Under the pieces are notes generated by a model that was not told the DNA's origin, did no database searches, and saw nothing but the letters and a program-made list of their open reading frames with translations. A DNA stretch of 64,000 nucleotides from Phycisphaerae bacterium (GTDB lineage Bacteria; Planctomycetota; Phycisphaerae; UBA1845), in assembly GCA_029260165.1 (NCBI GenBank), contig JAJDDT010000028.1:35261-99260 (forward strand), read 5' to 3'. Of this stretch, positions 43,437 to 52,732 are shown in pieces. How positions within the stretch are numbered: position 1 is the first letter of the stretch; every line of letters starts with the position of its first letter. Made by a program: the position numbers and the translations under genes.

Positions 43437-43802
43437 ATGTCATCGCGTATTCTGGTCGTCGACGATGCAGTGTTCATGAGACACCTCATCAAAAATATCC
43501 TCACAGGCATGGGGCACGAAATCGTCGGAGAAGCCGCCGACGGTAATGAAGCCTGTGAAAAATACGATGAATTAAAACCCGATCTGGTGACCCTCGATCT
43601 CGTGATGCCAAACAAGGGCGGACTGGATGCACTGAAGGATATCCGCCAAAAGGACCCCAAAGCAAAAGTGGTCGTCATCTCCGCGATCGATCAACGCCAA
43701 CCCCTGATGGACGCACTAAAACTCGGGGCAGCCGATTACGTCGTCAAACCTTTTGAAAAGGATCGCGTTCAGGAAGCCATCGGACGTGTCATCGCGGGAT
43801 AA
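43437..43802 (+). CDS. cheY: CheY response regulator
   Basis: 121 residues. GGAG lies 7 bases before ATG 43437, preferred over ATG 43425. Single receiver domain: acidic pocket VVDDAVFMR, phosphoacceptor Asp54 in VTLDLVMPNKGG, Ser in VVISAI, Lys104 in YVVKPF. No output domain, so it should act on the flagellar motor or another target by protein contact. It ends 7 bases from the convergent cheB gene. Confidence 0.92.
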   Translation: MSSRILVVDDAVFMRHLIKNILTGMGHEIVGEAADGNEACEKYDELKPDLVTLDLVMPNKGGLDALKDIRQKDPKAKVVVISAIDQRQPLMDALKLGAADYVVKPFEKDRVQEAIGRVIAG

Positions 43803-43809
43803 CAACCAA

Positions 43810-44868
43810 TTATCGTGAGACCGCAACCAACGCGTCAAAACCTGCCATGATCGCCGACGGAATGTCACTCAGACTCGCGACCCGATCGACACAACCCGTC
43901 GCAAAAGCAGCCTTCGGCATACCATACACAATGCTCGATTCCCGATCCTGTGAAATCGTATAACTCCCCCTGCCCTTCAACAGCCTGATCCCCGCCGACC
44001 CGTCAAACCCCATCCCCGTCATCACCACACCCACCGATCGATCACCCGCAGCACTTGCGATCGACTCAAACAACACATCAACCGACGGGCGAAATCCGGA
44101 AACCTTCGGACCATCGTCCAGCATCGCCACCAGATGCCTCGATTGACGGATCACACGCAAATGTTTGTCACCCGGGGCAATCAAAATCTGACCCGAAACA
44201 ACATGGTCGTTCGTCGAAGCCTTCTTGACCGCCATCTGACACTCCTCGTTCAAGCGCTTCGCAAACGCCCCAACGAAATCCGCCGGCATGTGCTGCGTAA
44301 TAACGATCGGAGGAAAATGACTCGGAAACGCCGGCAACAATTCATGCAACGTCGCCGGTCCACCCGCACTGATGCCGATCGCAACGACAACATCATTCGG
44401 ATATCGACCCGCCTTCCCGATTTTCTTCGGACCCGAAGGACGCGAACCCAGCGTCGATCGATTGCTCGCCGCCGCCGTCAAAACAGCACGCACAACCGAC
44501 TTGCGGAATCCCCCCAGTGTCGCCGATTTCTCACCCAGAGGCTTCGCGACGTAATCCACCGCACCCAACCGCAACGCCTTCAACGTCGCTTCCGCCCCCG
44601 CCTGTGTTTTCGTCGAAACCATGACGATCGGCAGAGGCTTCGACTTCATCACCGTCTCAAGAACCTCAAGACCGTCAACACCGGGCATCTCAATGTCCAG
44701 TGTCACCACGTCAGGCTTCAACTCACCGATCTTCTTCAGCCCCTCCCGCCCATTCTGCGCCGTCCCGATAACCTCAATCCCATCATCGTTCGCCAAAGCG
44801 CTTTTCAGCATGCTGCGCATGAAGACAGAATCATCGACAATCAGGACGCGAATCAGTTTCTGGTTCAT
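43810..44868 (-). CDS. cheB: CheB receptor methylesterase/response regulator
   Basis: 352 residues from ATG 44868 (GTG 44880 alternative; neither has a strong ribosome-binding site). Receiver domain with Asp58 in VTLDIEMPGVDG, then linker and the CheB esterase domain: GISAGGPATL with the nucleophile Ser, ITQHMP with His, and MTGMGFDGSAG with Asp. It removes receptor methyl esters when phosphorylated by CheA. Unlike the rest it is on the minus strand and must have its own promoter in the 44.9-45.2 kb gap, where a CACGTT/AACGTG dyad lies at 44925-44941. Confidence 0.93.
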   Translation of the reverse strand: MNQKLIRVLIVDDSVFMRSMLKSALANDDGIEVIGTAQNGREGLKKIGELKPDVVTLDIEMPGVDGLEVLETVMKSKPLPIVMVSTKTQAGAEATLKALRLGAVDYVAKPLGEKSATLGGFRKSVVRAVLTAAASNRSTLGSRPSGPKKIGKAGRYPNDVVVAIGISAGGPATLHELLPAFPSHFPPIVITQHMPADFVGAFAKRLNEECQMAVKKASTNDHVVSGQILIAPGDKHLRVIRQSRHLVAMLDDGPKVSGFRPSVDVLFESIASAAGDRSVGVVMTGMGFDGSAGIRLLKGRGSYTISQDRESSIVYGMPKAAFATGCVDRVASLSDIPSAIMAGFDALVAVSR

Positions 44869-45224
44869 GATTCTGGACACTCAGGACAGCCTGTTCGCGA
44901 CTGATGAACAACGTACCCGCCTCCCACGTTATCGGAACGTGCAACCACGAAGATAAGCATAAATCCGGAAGCGTCGCCGACCACATCAACGAAAACTGCC
45001 CCGCATCAATCCGACAGACGAAAACGACGCCAATCGATCATTGATACGGGGCAGTCTGGCAAAACTGAATTGGTATCCGCTACAGGACGCCCAATCCCAA
45101 TGTAGCGTCACCCCTTGTGGGTGACGGGATCACCAGAGGATGCCCGCGACGTATTAACTGCGATTTCAGTACAACCTCTCCGACTTCGCCTGCGATCGGT
45201 CGCAAACAGAAAAACGCACCGTCG
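44869..45224. other. Intergenic region upstream of cheB
   Basis: Contains the CACGTT-5-AACGTG dyad at 44925-44941 (possible operator, low confidence) and the family 2 REP. No gene seen; the IPTL-type gene ends at its right edge. Confidence 0.5.
45099..45129 (+). repeat. REP family 2 copy
   Basis: AATGTAGCGTCACCCC then the inverted GGGTGACG, an 8-base perfect stem with CTTGT loop. Confidence 0.8.
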
Positions 45225-46589
45225 CTATCCTTCATTCACAACGCCAAAACGCGATGATCCCGCCCGCAGAGCGAGAACACCCCCGACGCAGATCAAAACC
45301 AGTAACCCGATTTGTCCGAAACCACCCAACGCGGGGATCGGCTCGACAAAACAAACGGAACCGTCGCCGTCGCCCCACTCGCCCGATTGACCAGCCAACG
45401 GACCAAACTGACCCGTCCCGCACAACGCTCCGCCACTTACCGTATCCGACGACGCCCAGCCAATAATCCCGTTGGCCGGCACCGTGTTGAGGTCATCGAG
45501 AACAACTTCCTCACCGTTACGGTCCACGCGAATACGTCCGAGCGTCGTATCCTGCTCCGCAAGGAACCCACCCGTAAATCGATAAACAACATACCCGTTG
45601 TCCCACGCGTCACAGAACTCAACGTCCCATAACGGTGGCGGACTAATATCGGAAATATCCTCGCAGTTGCCCGCGCCCGGACCCTTGTGAACAGCCACAT
45701 AAAACTCCGTCAGCGCACCGGTCCCCGGCGAGTTGCGATTGCGCACCTCAAAACCGAAGTTGCAGCAACCAGTTTCGGGATCGGAAACATCCGCCAGGAA
45801 AAAATCCGCCGTCGGGGGAAACGCCATCGGTTCATCAGGACTGAACGAGAAGCAATACGCAAAATCAAAATCGTTCTCGTCTCCGTCATCCCAGTCCGTG
45901 AAATCATCACTCCAGGAAAAACCATCACCCGGAGGACCTGACCGGTACCACCAAAAGCATGTACCAGGCTCTGTGCTGTTAACAATCTCGACATAAATGG
46001 GATCAATGGAATCGATCGCCAGCGGCGGATTAAACGTCAGCGTGTGCTCGCGCACAGGACGAAACCCGATCGGCGTGTTCACCAGCGGACTGTCCATCAC
46101 CGAAAACACTCCCGGATTGGTCGCCTGACTAATCTCGAAGAGCACGTTGTCATCATCCGGAAGACCACCATTGTCACCAAGAATCCGGACCGTGAAAGCG
46201 TCCGGCGGAAACGCATCGCACTCCCCGAACACTCCCCCTGTCAACGCACGGTAATACCCAAGCCACCTGAGCTGTGTGATCGCACCCGTGTTGAAGAACT
46301 CAACCCGCTCAGCCACACGCAACGCCGTAACGCCCGTCGGATTCGTATCCGACCGCGACGCCACCACCCCAGTCGCCCCGAACGAATCCTCCGTAAACTC
46401 GATACAGGACGTGTCCGTAATACCCGCCGCCGTCGGACCCGGACGTGCTGTCTCAGCAGCCGTAGCACGCCCCACCTGTTCCACTCTGTCATTGATTTTC
46501 AGGTCATCCGCCAGCGTGCTTTCAACACCACACAATGACACCGACAACACAAACCCCAAACCAAATACACCGCAAAGATGGCCGCCCAT
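45225..46589 (-). CDS. Secreted protein with IPTL-CTERM-like sorting signal
   Basis: 454 residues from ATG 46589, eight bases after GGAGG. An N-terminal signal peptide (GVFGLGFVLSVSLCGV) is followed by a Ser/Thr/Asp-rich, aromatic, largely beta-sheet body with no recognised domain, several Cys, and a C-terminal tail IPALGGFGQIGLLVLICVGG followed by LALRAG. That layout, I-P-x-L-x-x-x-G plus one helix plus basic residues, is close to IPTL-CTERM sorting signals, which are processed at the cell surface. A surface or exported protein is likely; role unknown. Confidence 0.7.
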   Translation of the reverse strand: MGGHLCGVFGLGFVLSVSLCGVESTLADDLKINDRVEQVGRATAAETARPGPTAAGITDTSCIEFTEDSFGATGVVASRSDTNPTGVTALRVAERVEFFNTGAITQLRWLGYYRALTGGVFGECDAFPPDAFTVRILGDNGGLPDDDNVLFEISQATNPGVFSVMDSPLVNTPIGFRPVREHTLTFNPPLAIDSIDPIYVEIVNSTEPGTCFWWYRSGPPGDGFSWSDDFTDWDDGDENDFDFAYCFSFSPDEPMAFPPTADFFLADVSDPETGCCNFGFEVRNRNSPGTGALTEFYVAVHKGPGAGNCEDISDISPPPLWDVEFCDAWDNGYVVYRFTGGFLAEQDTTLGRIRVDRNGEEVVLDDLNTVPANGIIGWASSDTVSGGALCGTGQFGPLAGQSGEWGDGDGSVCFVEPIPALGGFGQIGLLVLICVGGVLALRAGSSRFGVVNEG

Positions 46590-46857
46590 TATTCGCCTCC
46601 ATTCAACTCGAAACCGGAACGTCGTGAACTCCACACAAGGATTACCGTACACAGGTACCATTGACGCAGGCACGTTTGCAACCGCCCGCTACAGGACCGC
46701 ATTGTAAAGGATCGCAACCCCAAAAGGCGCGTTTTTATCGACACACGCTCTCAATTGACCGGAAAAAACCACCGATGACGGCAGCGCGCAACAAGTTTCG
46801 ACAATTGTGTTGGGCGAAGACTGTTCCATAACACAACCCGCCTCTTCAAAAAACGCA

Positions 46858-47664
46858 TCACAACCGATCACCAAGCCCATACCGAACCGAACCCGAATCG
46901 TAGATCCCCATCGCCTCACTCATCTGCCCCTGCAAATCCTCAATCCGCCGATCCGTGCTCGGATGCGTCGACAAAAACTCCGGTGGACGATTCTTCGAAG
47001 CAGCCTTCATCCGCCTCCAAAGCGCCACAGCCTCACGAGGGTCATAGCCCGCCTTCGCAGCATAAACCAGACCCAGCGAATCCGCTTCGCTCTCGTGTGA
47101 CCTGCCAAACGGCATAATCGCTCCGACGTTGGCGGTAATACCATAAGCCTGCATCGCCGCAGACTGAGCAGCCGGCGAAGCGCCACGGAACCCGTATTGC
47201 ACCACCTCGCCAAAAGCACCCGCCACAATCCCCGTCGTCACCCGTTCACCACCATGCCTCGCCACCGCATGCGCCACCTCATGCCCCATCACCGCAGCCA
47301 TTCCCGCCTCATTCTCCATCATGGGCAGAATCCCCGTGTACACCGCAATCTTTCCCCCCGGCAGGCAAAACGCGTTGACCTGAGGCGACTCGATCAAATT
47401 GAACTCCCACGCAAAATCAGGCCGATTCACCACCGCCGCAATCCGTTCCCCAACCCGACGAACAATTCCCGTCATCCGCGCATCTGACGACAACGTCTCC
47501 TTCGACAAAATCTGCTGATACGCATCCCGCCCCATCTGCTGCTCCTGCGACTCCGTGACCAACATGAACTGCTTACGCCCCGTTCCCTCAACCGTCGTGC
47601 ACGCAGGACATACCAACGCTACAACCAGGAGTCCCCACATCGCGTATCTTTTCACCGTCATCAT
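46858..47664 (-). CDS. M48-family metalloprotease lipoprotein
   Basis: 268 residues. Signal peptide with lipobox VCPACTT, then the peptidase: VMGHEVAHAVARHGG (HExxH zinc site) and HESEADSLGL (third ligand Glu). Size and lipid anchor fit the periplasmic LoiP/YcaL/BepA-like group that degrades or helps fold outer-membrane proteins. Upstream, on the other strand, is the enoyl-CoA hydratase gene. Confidence 0.88.
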   Translation of the reverse strand: MMTVKRYAMWGLLVVALVCPACTTVEGTGRKQFMLVTESQEQQMGRDAYQQILSKETLSSDARMTGIVRRVGERIAAVVNRPDFAWEFNLIESPQVNAFCLPGGKIAVYTGILPMMENEAGMAAVMGHEVAHAVARHGGERVTTGIVAGAFGEVVQYGFRGASPAAQSAAMQAYGITANVGAIMPFGRSHESEADSLGLVYAAKAGYDPREAVALWRRMKAASKNRPPEFLSTHPSTDRRIEDLQGQMSEAMGIYDSGSVRYGLGDRL

Positions 47665-47829
47665 CCTTCCGCCTGTTCAACAAAAAATTGCCACACGCTT
47701 TCCATACGTCAGCCACCGCTCATTTGGCGCTTTTTTCAAACTCGCGTCAACGCTGTCGATGGCGTTATACTCACAGCCGTTGTTTGTCCCGATTCGTGCA
47801 CCGGAAAAAAGAAACCGAGAAAGACGATC

Positions 47830-48609
47830 ATGGCGGAATTTGTCGACTATCAGGTTGCAGACGGCGTGGCGACAGTAACGATCAACAGGCCCGAATTGCA
47901 CAACGCCTTCAACGAAATCGTGATCGAGGAAGTGACCAAAGCGTTTCAAGCCGCTGACGTGGACGATGCCGTTCGCGCGGTCGTGCTCGCATCCAGCGGG
48001 AAGTCGTTCTCCGCCGGTGCGGATTTGCACTGGATGAAACGCATGGTCGATTATTCGTTCGAAAAAAACGTGGCCGACGCAACCACGATGGCCAACATGC
48101 TGCGGAAAATCCACGACTGTCCCAAACCCGTGATCGCGCGTGTCCACGGCGCTGCCTATGGTGGGGGTGTCGGTTTGATCGCCGCCGCGGACATCGCCAT
48201 CGCGACAGACTCCGCCGTATTCTGCCTGAGCGAGGTGAAACTCGGCATCATACCCGCCGTCATCTCCCCCTATGTGATCGAGAAAATCGGAACCGCCCAC
48301 GCACGCCGCTACGCCGTGACCGCCGAGCGCTTCAACGCGACCGAAGCCAAACGCATCGCACTGATTTCCGACACCGCCGATACCATCGAATCCATGGACA
48401 CGAAAATTGCCGAAATCGTCAGCGCCGTCAAAGTAGCAGGACCATTGGCCGTCGCTGCGAGCAAAACCGTCCTGCGCGACGTGCAGGGATTCATGTGGGA
48501 CAAGCTGACCGAGCTGACAACAAAGCGGATCGCGGAACGTCGAGTCTCAGATGAAGGCCAGGAAGGAATGAAAGCCTTCCTGGAAAAACGAAAACCGGGT
48601 TGGGCATAG
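47830..48609 (+). CDS. Enoyl-CoA hydratase/isomerase, methylglutaconyl-CoA-hydratase-like
   Basis: 259 residues. Crotonase fold: oxyanion residues in SFSAGADLHWMKRM and HGAAYGGGVGLIAAADIAI, catalytic-region SEVKLGIIPAVISPYV. The AGADL-x-WM sequence is typical of methylglutaconyl-CoA hydratases (leucine catabolism), though other short-chain hydratases share it. Cytoplasmic. A TATACT box at 47766-47771 may be its -10. A REP family 3 copy follows between it and the convergent membrane-protein gene. No other leucine-degradation gene is adjacent. Confidence 0.85.
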   Translation: MAEFVDYQVADGVATVTINRPELHNAFNEIVIEEVTKAFQAADVDDAVRAVVLASSGKSFSAGADLHWMKRMVDYSFEKNVADATTMANMLRKIHDCPKPVIARVHGAAYGGGVGLIAAADIAIATDSAVFCLSEVKLGIIPAVISPYVIEKIGTAHARRYAVTAERFNATEAKRIALISDTADTIESMDTKIAEIVSAVKVAGPLAVAASKTVLRDVQGFMWDKLTELTTKRIAERRVSDEGQEGMKAFLEKRKPGWA

Positions 48610-48613
48610 ATTT

Positions 48614-48641
48614 TGTAGGGCAGGTGCTCGCACCTGCCGTC
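48614..48641. repeat. REP family 3 copy
   Basis: GGCAGGTGC/GCACCTGCC, a perfect 9-base stem with a 2-base loop, preceded by TTTGTAGG. It lies between convergent genes and has no T-tract, so it is not a classical terminator. Confidence 0.8.
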
Positions 48642-48672
48642 ACTGTCAAACGCAGGCAAAACACCAACAGCC

Positions 48673-49275
48673 TCATTCTCCCGGATTCAATGCCGCAAAC
48701 TCCGCCCCCGTCACCCCCAACTCCTCAAGCGAAAACCCACGCCCACACTCCGGACAAACCATCGACTCATTCCCCCGCAAGTCATAAGCACACCCGGGGC
48801 AGGTGTGGCCATCCTGAATCATCATACAAATCCCTCGCGACCGACAGACACCTCGCCACACGGTCCATGCAATTACCGCAGCAATACCATGAACAACACC
48901 CCACAACACGCACGTTACAATCACCCCCATGTCGATTCGATGTACCCCCATCGAATTGCCGACCAGCATGAATTCAAGAACAAAAACAGACCCGCTGAGG
49001 AATCCCCAAACAAACAGGTCCATCTCGTCGCGAGCCTTCGCCCACCGCGACGCGCAGAAAACGACAAACAATACCCAGAACAACGGGGCGGTCGCCAAAG
49101 TGAGAAGCTGCCCTGCCGTCGGGATTGGCACATGTCCGTTCGATTGCCCCGCCGATGCGGTACCCAATAGCAACAGCAACAGCATCGAAGGTGCCCACAC
49201 TGCGACCAGACCCTGACGGAAAAGCGCCCCAAACGTCAGGAGTTCGTCCTTCCGCAATACCAGAACCCGTTTCAT
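48673..49275 (-). CDS. Membrane protein with C-terminal zinc ribbon (copy A)
   Basis: 200 residues from ATG 49275 with GGAGG upstream. Four or five hydrophobic segments, then a zinc ribbon: CPGCAYDLRGNE followed by CPECGRGFSLEELG. The ribbon and C-terminal tail are nearly identical to the next gene upstream, with the membrane part much more diverged. I know this ribbon from planctomycete proteins but not its function. Confidence 0.75.
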   Translation of the reverse strand: MKRVLVLRKDELLTFGALFRQGLVAVWAPSMLLLLLLGTASAGQSNGHVPIPTAGQLLTLATAPLFWVLFVVFCASRWAKARDEMDLFVWGFLSGSVFVLEFMLVGNSMGVHRIDMGVIVTCVLWGVVHGIAAVIAWTVWRGVCRSRGICMMIQDGHTCPGCAYDLRGNESMVCPECGRGFSLEELGVTGAEFAALNPGE

Positions 49276-49288
49276 CCCAGCCTCCAGA

Positions 49289-49317
49289 TTTGTAGGGCAG
49301 GTGCTCGCACCTGCCGT
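49289..49317. repeat. REP family 3 copy, part of a 676-base tandem duplication
   Basis: Same 9-base-stem element as at 48614, at the same distance from the 3' end of the adjacent zinc-ribbon gene. Confidence 0.8.
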
Positions 49318-49349
49318 TACTATAAAACGCCGGCAAAACACCAGCCGCC

Positions 49350-49889
49350 TCATTCTCCCGAATTCATCGCCGCAAACTCCGCCGCCGTCACCCCCAACTC
49401 CTCAAACGAAAACCCACGCCCACACTCCGGGCAAACCATCGACTCATTCCCACGCAGATCGTACGCACAATTCGGACACAGCGTCCCCGTCTGCACGATG
49501 ACCCGACTACCTGACAAATAGCGAGCCACGCGGCTGGCACCGCTTCCCAGCAGCACGGCGACACCTGACGCCATGAAGAACATCAGGTGCACGGTGAAAA
49601 TGTTCCCGTAGAATTTGGTGCCCGACAGATATTCGAGGAGCATCGGAGCGGAAGCGAAACAGAAAGTTGTCGCAATCCACCATGCCGCGATGGACCGCGT
49701 CGAACGGACCCGTTTCTCAACAACAGCCGTGAACACGAACACCAGGGCGAGAAAGAACAACAACGCAAGCCCAAGCCCCAGGCTTTTCTGGGCAAGAAGG
49801 CTCGGACAAACGACAACGCATATTCCCGTTCCAAAGAGGCGCCAAAACCCCCAAAGCTCCTCATTCCGAAGCACAACCACACGACCCAT
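49350..49889 (-). CDS. Membrane protein with C-terminal zinc ribbon (copy B)
   Basis: 179 residues from ATG 49889 with GGAG upstream. Similar design to copy A: VVVLRNEEL at the start (KRVLVLRKDEL in copy A), four hydrophobic segments, then CPNCAYDLRGNE and CPECGRGFSFEELG. The two genes are a tandem duplication: bases 48616 and 49292 begin matching stretches with a 676-base offset. The strong conservation of the zinc ribbon against divergent membrane parts suggests the ribbon is the selected element. Confidence 0.75.
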   Translation of the reverse strand: MGRVVVLRNEELWGFWRLFGTGICVVVCPSLLAQKSLGLGLALLFFLALVFVFTAVVEKRVRSTRSIAAWWIATTFCFASAPMLLEYLSGTKFYGNIFTVHLMFFMASGVAVLLGSGASRVARYLSGSRVIVQTGTLCPNCAYDLRGNESMVCPECGRGFSFEELGVTAAEFAAMNSGE

Positions 49890-49992
49890 CACAATCTCCG
49901 ACCCATCCCAAAAATGCGGTGTCACGGCACGCCACCCATGTTATACTCATCCCTTGCCGAAAAACGAAGGAAATCGACAGGAGAACCACACC

Positions 49993-51504
49993 ATGACAAC
50001 CGCAACATCACATCCATGCCCGTGCCTCATCGACGGGCAATGGACTGAACTCAAGACGAGCCGTCACACCGACGTGTTCAACCCGTCCACGGGCGACGTC
50101 ATTTCGCAAGCGCCCATGTGCACGAGCGACGACGTTAACACGGCAGTCCAATCGGCGATGAACGCTTTCCCCGATTGGCGCGAAACCCCCGTTGTTGATC
50201 GAGCGCACATCATGTTCCGATTCCGCGAGCTCACGCTCAAAAACGCCGACGACATCGCCAAAATCGTCTCCCTCGAGCATGGCAAAACATTCAACGAAGC
50301 CCGCGCGTCCGTCCAGCGAGGCGTCGAAATGATCGAGTTCGCCTGCGGACTGCCGTCCCTGCTCACCGGCGAGATTCTCGAAAACCTCGCACCCAGCGTC
50401 GATAGCGAAACCGTCCGACACCCGCTCGGCGTCTGCGCAGGCATCACCCCGTTCAATTTCCCAGCCATGGTGCCGCTCTGGATGTACCCCGTCGCCATCA
50501 CCTGCGGTAACTGCTTCATACTCAAACCATCGCCACGCGTTCCGCTTAGTTCGATCAAGATCGCCGAACTCCTCGTCGAAGCAGGCTTGCCCAAAGGCGT
50601 GCTGAATCTCATCCACGGCGACAAGGAATGCGTCGATGCCATCCTTCACCATCCGGATATCAAGGCGGTCTCGTTTGTCGGCTCGACACCCATCGCCAAA
50701 TACATCTACGAAACCGGAGCAGCCAACGGTAAGCGCGTGCAGGCAGCCGGTGGCGCGAAAAACCACCTGATCATCATGCCCGACGCCAACCTCAACCAGG
50801 CCGTCCACGGCCTGCGTGCATCGGCGTTTGGTTGCGCCGGTGAACGATGTATGGCTGGCAGCTTGGCGGTCGCGGTGGATGACATCGCCGATCCCCTCGT
50901 CGAGAACCTGACCGAAGCCGCCGCCAAAATGACTGTCGGTAGAACCGACAACGGCGACCAACCCGACATGGGCCCGGTCATCAGCAGGGAACACCTGAAT
51001 CGCATCAACAGCTACATCGACGGTGCGAAATCCGAAGGGGCGGACATTCCGCTCGATGGCAGGGAAACGAAAGCGAATGGCAATGGTTTCTTCGTGGGTC
51101 CGACCATCGTCGATCGCGTGACGCCCGAGATGACGATTGGTCGCGAGGAGGTTTTCGGTCCTGTTCTTTCGATCGCCCGCGTTAAGACGCTGGAAGACGC
51201 GTTGGAGATGGGCAAAAAGTGTCAATATGGAAACGGGGCTGTCATTTTCACGCAGTCGGGTCGGGCAGCCCGCGAGTTCAAACGACATTTCAACGCCGGC
51301 ATGATCGGCATCAACGTGGGCGTTCCCGCACCAATGGCGTGGTTTCCGTTCACGGGTTGGAACACGTCGTTCTACGGCGATCTGCACATTCAGGGCAAGG
51401 AAGGGATCATGTTCTACACACAGCAGCGGACGATCATGACCCGATGGTTCGCGGATGAAACAATCGACAAGCACGACCCGGTCTGGCGAACAGGTAAGAA
51501 ATAA
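49993..51504 (+). CDS. mmsA: CoA-acylating methylmalonate-semialdehyde dehydrogenase
   Basis: 503 residues from ATG 49993 with AGGAG upstream. ALDH superfamily: GVCAGITPFNFPAMVPLWMY, the NAD-binding FVGSTPIAKYIY, catalytic Cys in FGCAGERCMA and EEVFGPVLS. The sequence is typical of MmsA/IolA, which oxidise methylmalonate or malonate semialdehyde to propionyl- or acetyl-CoA in valine, beta-alanine and inositol degradation. Full length. A TATACT (49942-49947) may be its -10. It heads a three-gene operon with an amidohydrolase and a YgeY-type hydrolase. Confidence 0.9.
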   Translation: MTTATSHPCPCLIDGQWTELKTSRHTDVFNPSTGDVISQAPMCTSDDVNTAVQSAMNAFPDWRETPVVDRAHIMFRFRELTLKNADDIAKIVSLEHGKTFNEARASVQRGVEMIEFACGLPSLLTGEILENLAPSVDSETVRHPLGVCAGITPFNFPAMVPLWMYPVAITCGNCFILKPSPRVPLSSIKIAELLVEAGLPKGVLNLIHGDKECVDAILHHPDIKAVSFVGSTPIAKYIYETGAANGKRVQAAGGAKNHLIIMPDANLNQAVHGLRASAFGCAGERCMAGSLAVAVDDIADPLVENLTEAAAKMTVGRTDNGDQPDMGPVISREHLNRINSYIDGAKSEGADIPLDGRETKANGNGFFVGPTIVDRVTPEMTIGREEVFGPVLSIARVKTLEDALEMGKKCQYGNGAVIFTQSGRAAREFKRHFNAGMIGINVGVPAPMAWFPFTGWNTSFYGDLHIQGKEGIMFYTQQRTIMTRWFADETIDKHDPVWRTGKK

Positions 51505-51516
51505 CGAGGTGACGGC

Positions 51517-52725
51517 GTGACAGTGACAGCCATCACCAACGCGACGCTGCTCGATCGGGAAGGGCAATATGCTGTCCAACTCGACGGTGGGAAGATCAGG
51601 TCGATTGTCGAGGCATCGCAGGTGCCAGCCGGTGACACCATCATCGACGCTGATGGCGGATTGGTGACGCCATCGCTCGTTGATCCGCATTTGCATCTGG
51701 ACCTTGCCTATTCGGTCGAGCAAGTGCCACCGAACAAGTCGGGCACGCTGTTGGAGGCGATCGGGATCTGGTCGGCGGCCAAACGCGAGTTGTCCGTTGA
51801 AAATGTGAAAGCCCGCGCCATTCGTGCGGTCAACGCTGAGGTTTCGTTTGGTACAGGGTTCATTCGATCGCACGTTGACGTCGCCAGCGCATCGGGCGAT
51901 CGGTTGTTTCGGGGTGTTTTGGCTGCCCGAGACGAAACGCGCAACTTGTGCGACATTCAATTCGTCGCGTTTCCGCAGGATGGTTTGATTCGCGATCCCG
52001 GTGCCGTCGATATCATTCGACAATCGGTCAGGCAGGGCGTCGATCTCGTTGGCGGAATCCCGCACATCGAACGGACGAGACGCGAAGGTATTCAGCATCT
52101 GGAGTTGATGTTCGATTTGGCCGAGGAACTCGACGTTGATATCGACGTTCACATCGACGAAACCGACGATCCGCAGTCGCTGTACACCGAACACCTTGCG
52201 TCGCTCGCCATCCAGCGTGGTTACCGGGGACGCGTGACAGCCTCGCACGTTTGTGCGTTGTCGAGCTACACCGAGGTCCACGCCGCCCGTGTGATGGACT
52301 TGATCGCCGAAGCCGACATCAACGTCATCTGCAATCCCGGCGTGAATCTGCATTTGCAGGGTCGTTTCGACACCTATCCCAAACGCAGGGGTTTGACACG
52401 AATTTCGCAACTGCTCGAACGCGGTATTGTTTGTGCGGCTGGTCAGGATTGTATCAAGGACCCGTTTTATCCGTTGGGGACAGGGCAAATGCTGGATCAG
52501 GCTTTCTTGCTCGTTCACGCCGATCATCTTTCGACCCCGGAAAAAATCCGCACCGCGTTCGACATGGTTTCGAGTATGGCAGGGCGCATCTGCAAGCGTC
52601 CCAACGCTGATTTGATCCCCGGTGCCCCCGCCAACGTCGCTGTTTTTCCAGCGGACAACGTCATCGATCTGGTTCGTACGAAACCAACCCCGTCGGCTGT
52701 TTTGCTCAATGGTCGTCGTTTGTAG
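51517..52725 (+). CDS. Cytosine-deaminase-like amidohydrolase (CodA family)
   Basis: 402 residues from GTG 51517. Metal sites: VDPHLHLD, HIDETDD and the ASHVCALSS histidine, with an Asp in GQDCIKDPFYPLGTGQML, a motif very like the CodA GHD...DPWYPLGTGNML block. N-terminal and C-terminal strands form the usual small barrel around the TIM fold. It should deaminate or hydrolyse a cyclic amidine such as cytosine, isoguanine or a related heterocycle. Follows mmsA by 12 bases. Confidence 0.85.
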   Translation: MTVTAITNATLLDREGQYAVQLDGGKIRSIVEASQVPAGDTIIDADGGLVTPSLVDPHLHLDLAYSVEQVPPNKSGTLLEAIGIWSAAKRELSVENVKARAIRAVNAEVSFGTGFIRSHVDVASASGDRLFRGVLAARDETRNLCDIQFVAFPQDGLIRDPGAVDIIRQSVRQGVDLVGGIPHIERTRREGIQHLELMFDLAEELDVDIDVHIDETDDPQSLYTEHLASLAIQRGYRGRVTASHVCALSSYTEVHAARVMDLIAEADINVICNPGVNLHLQGRFDTYPKRRGLTRISQLLERGIVCAAGQDCIKDPFYPLGTGQMLDQAFLLVHADHLSTPEKIRTAFDMVSSMAGRICKRPNADLIPGAPANVAVFPADNVIDLVRTKPTPSAVLLNGRRL

Positions 52726-52732
52726 GTGACCG

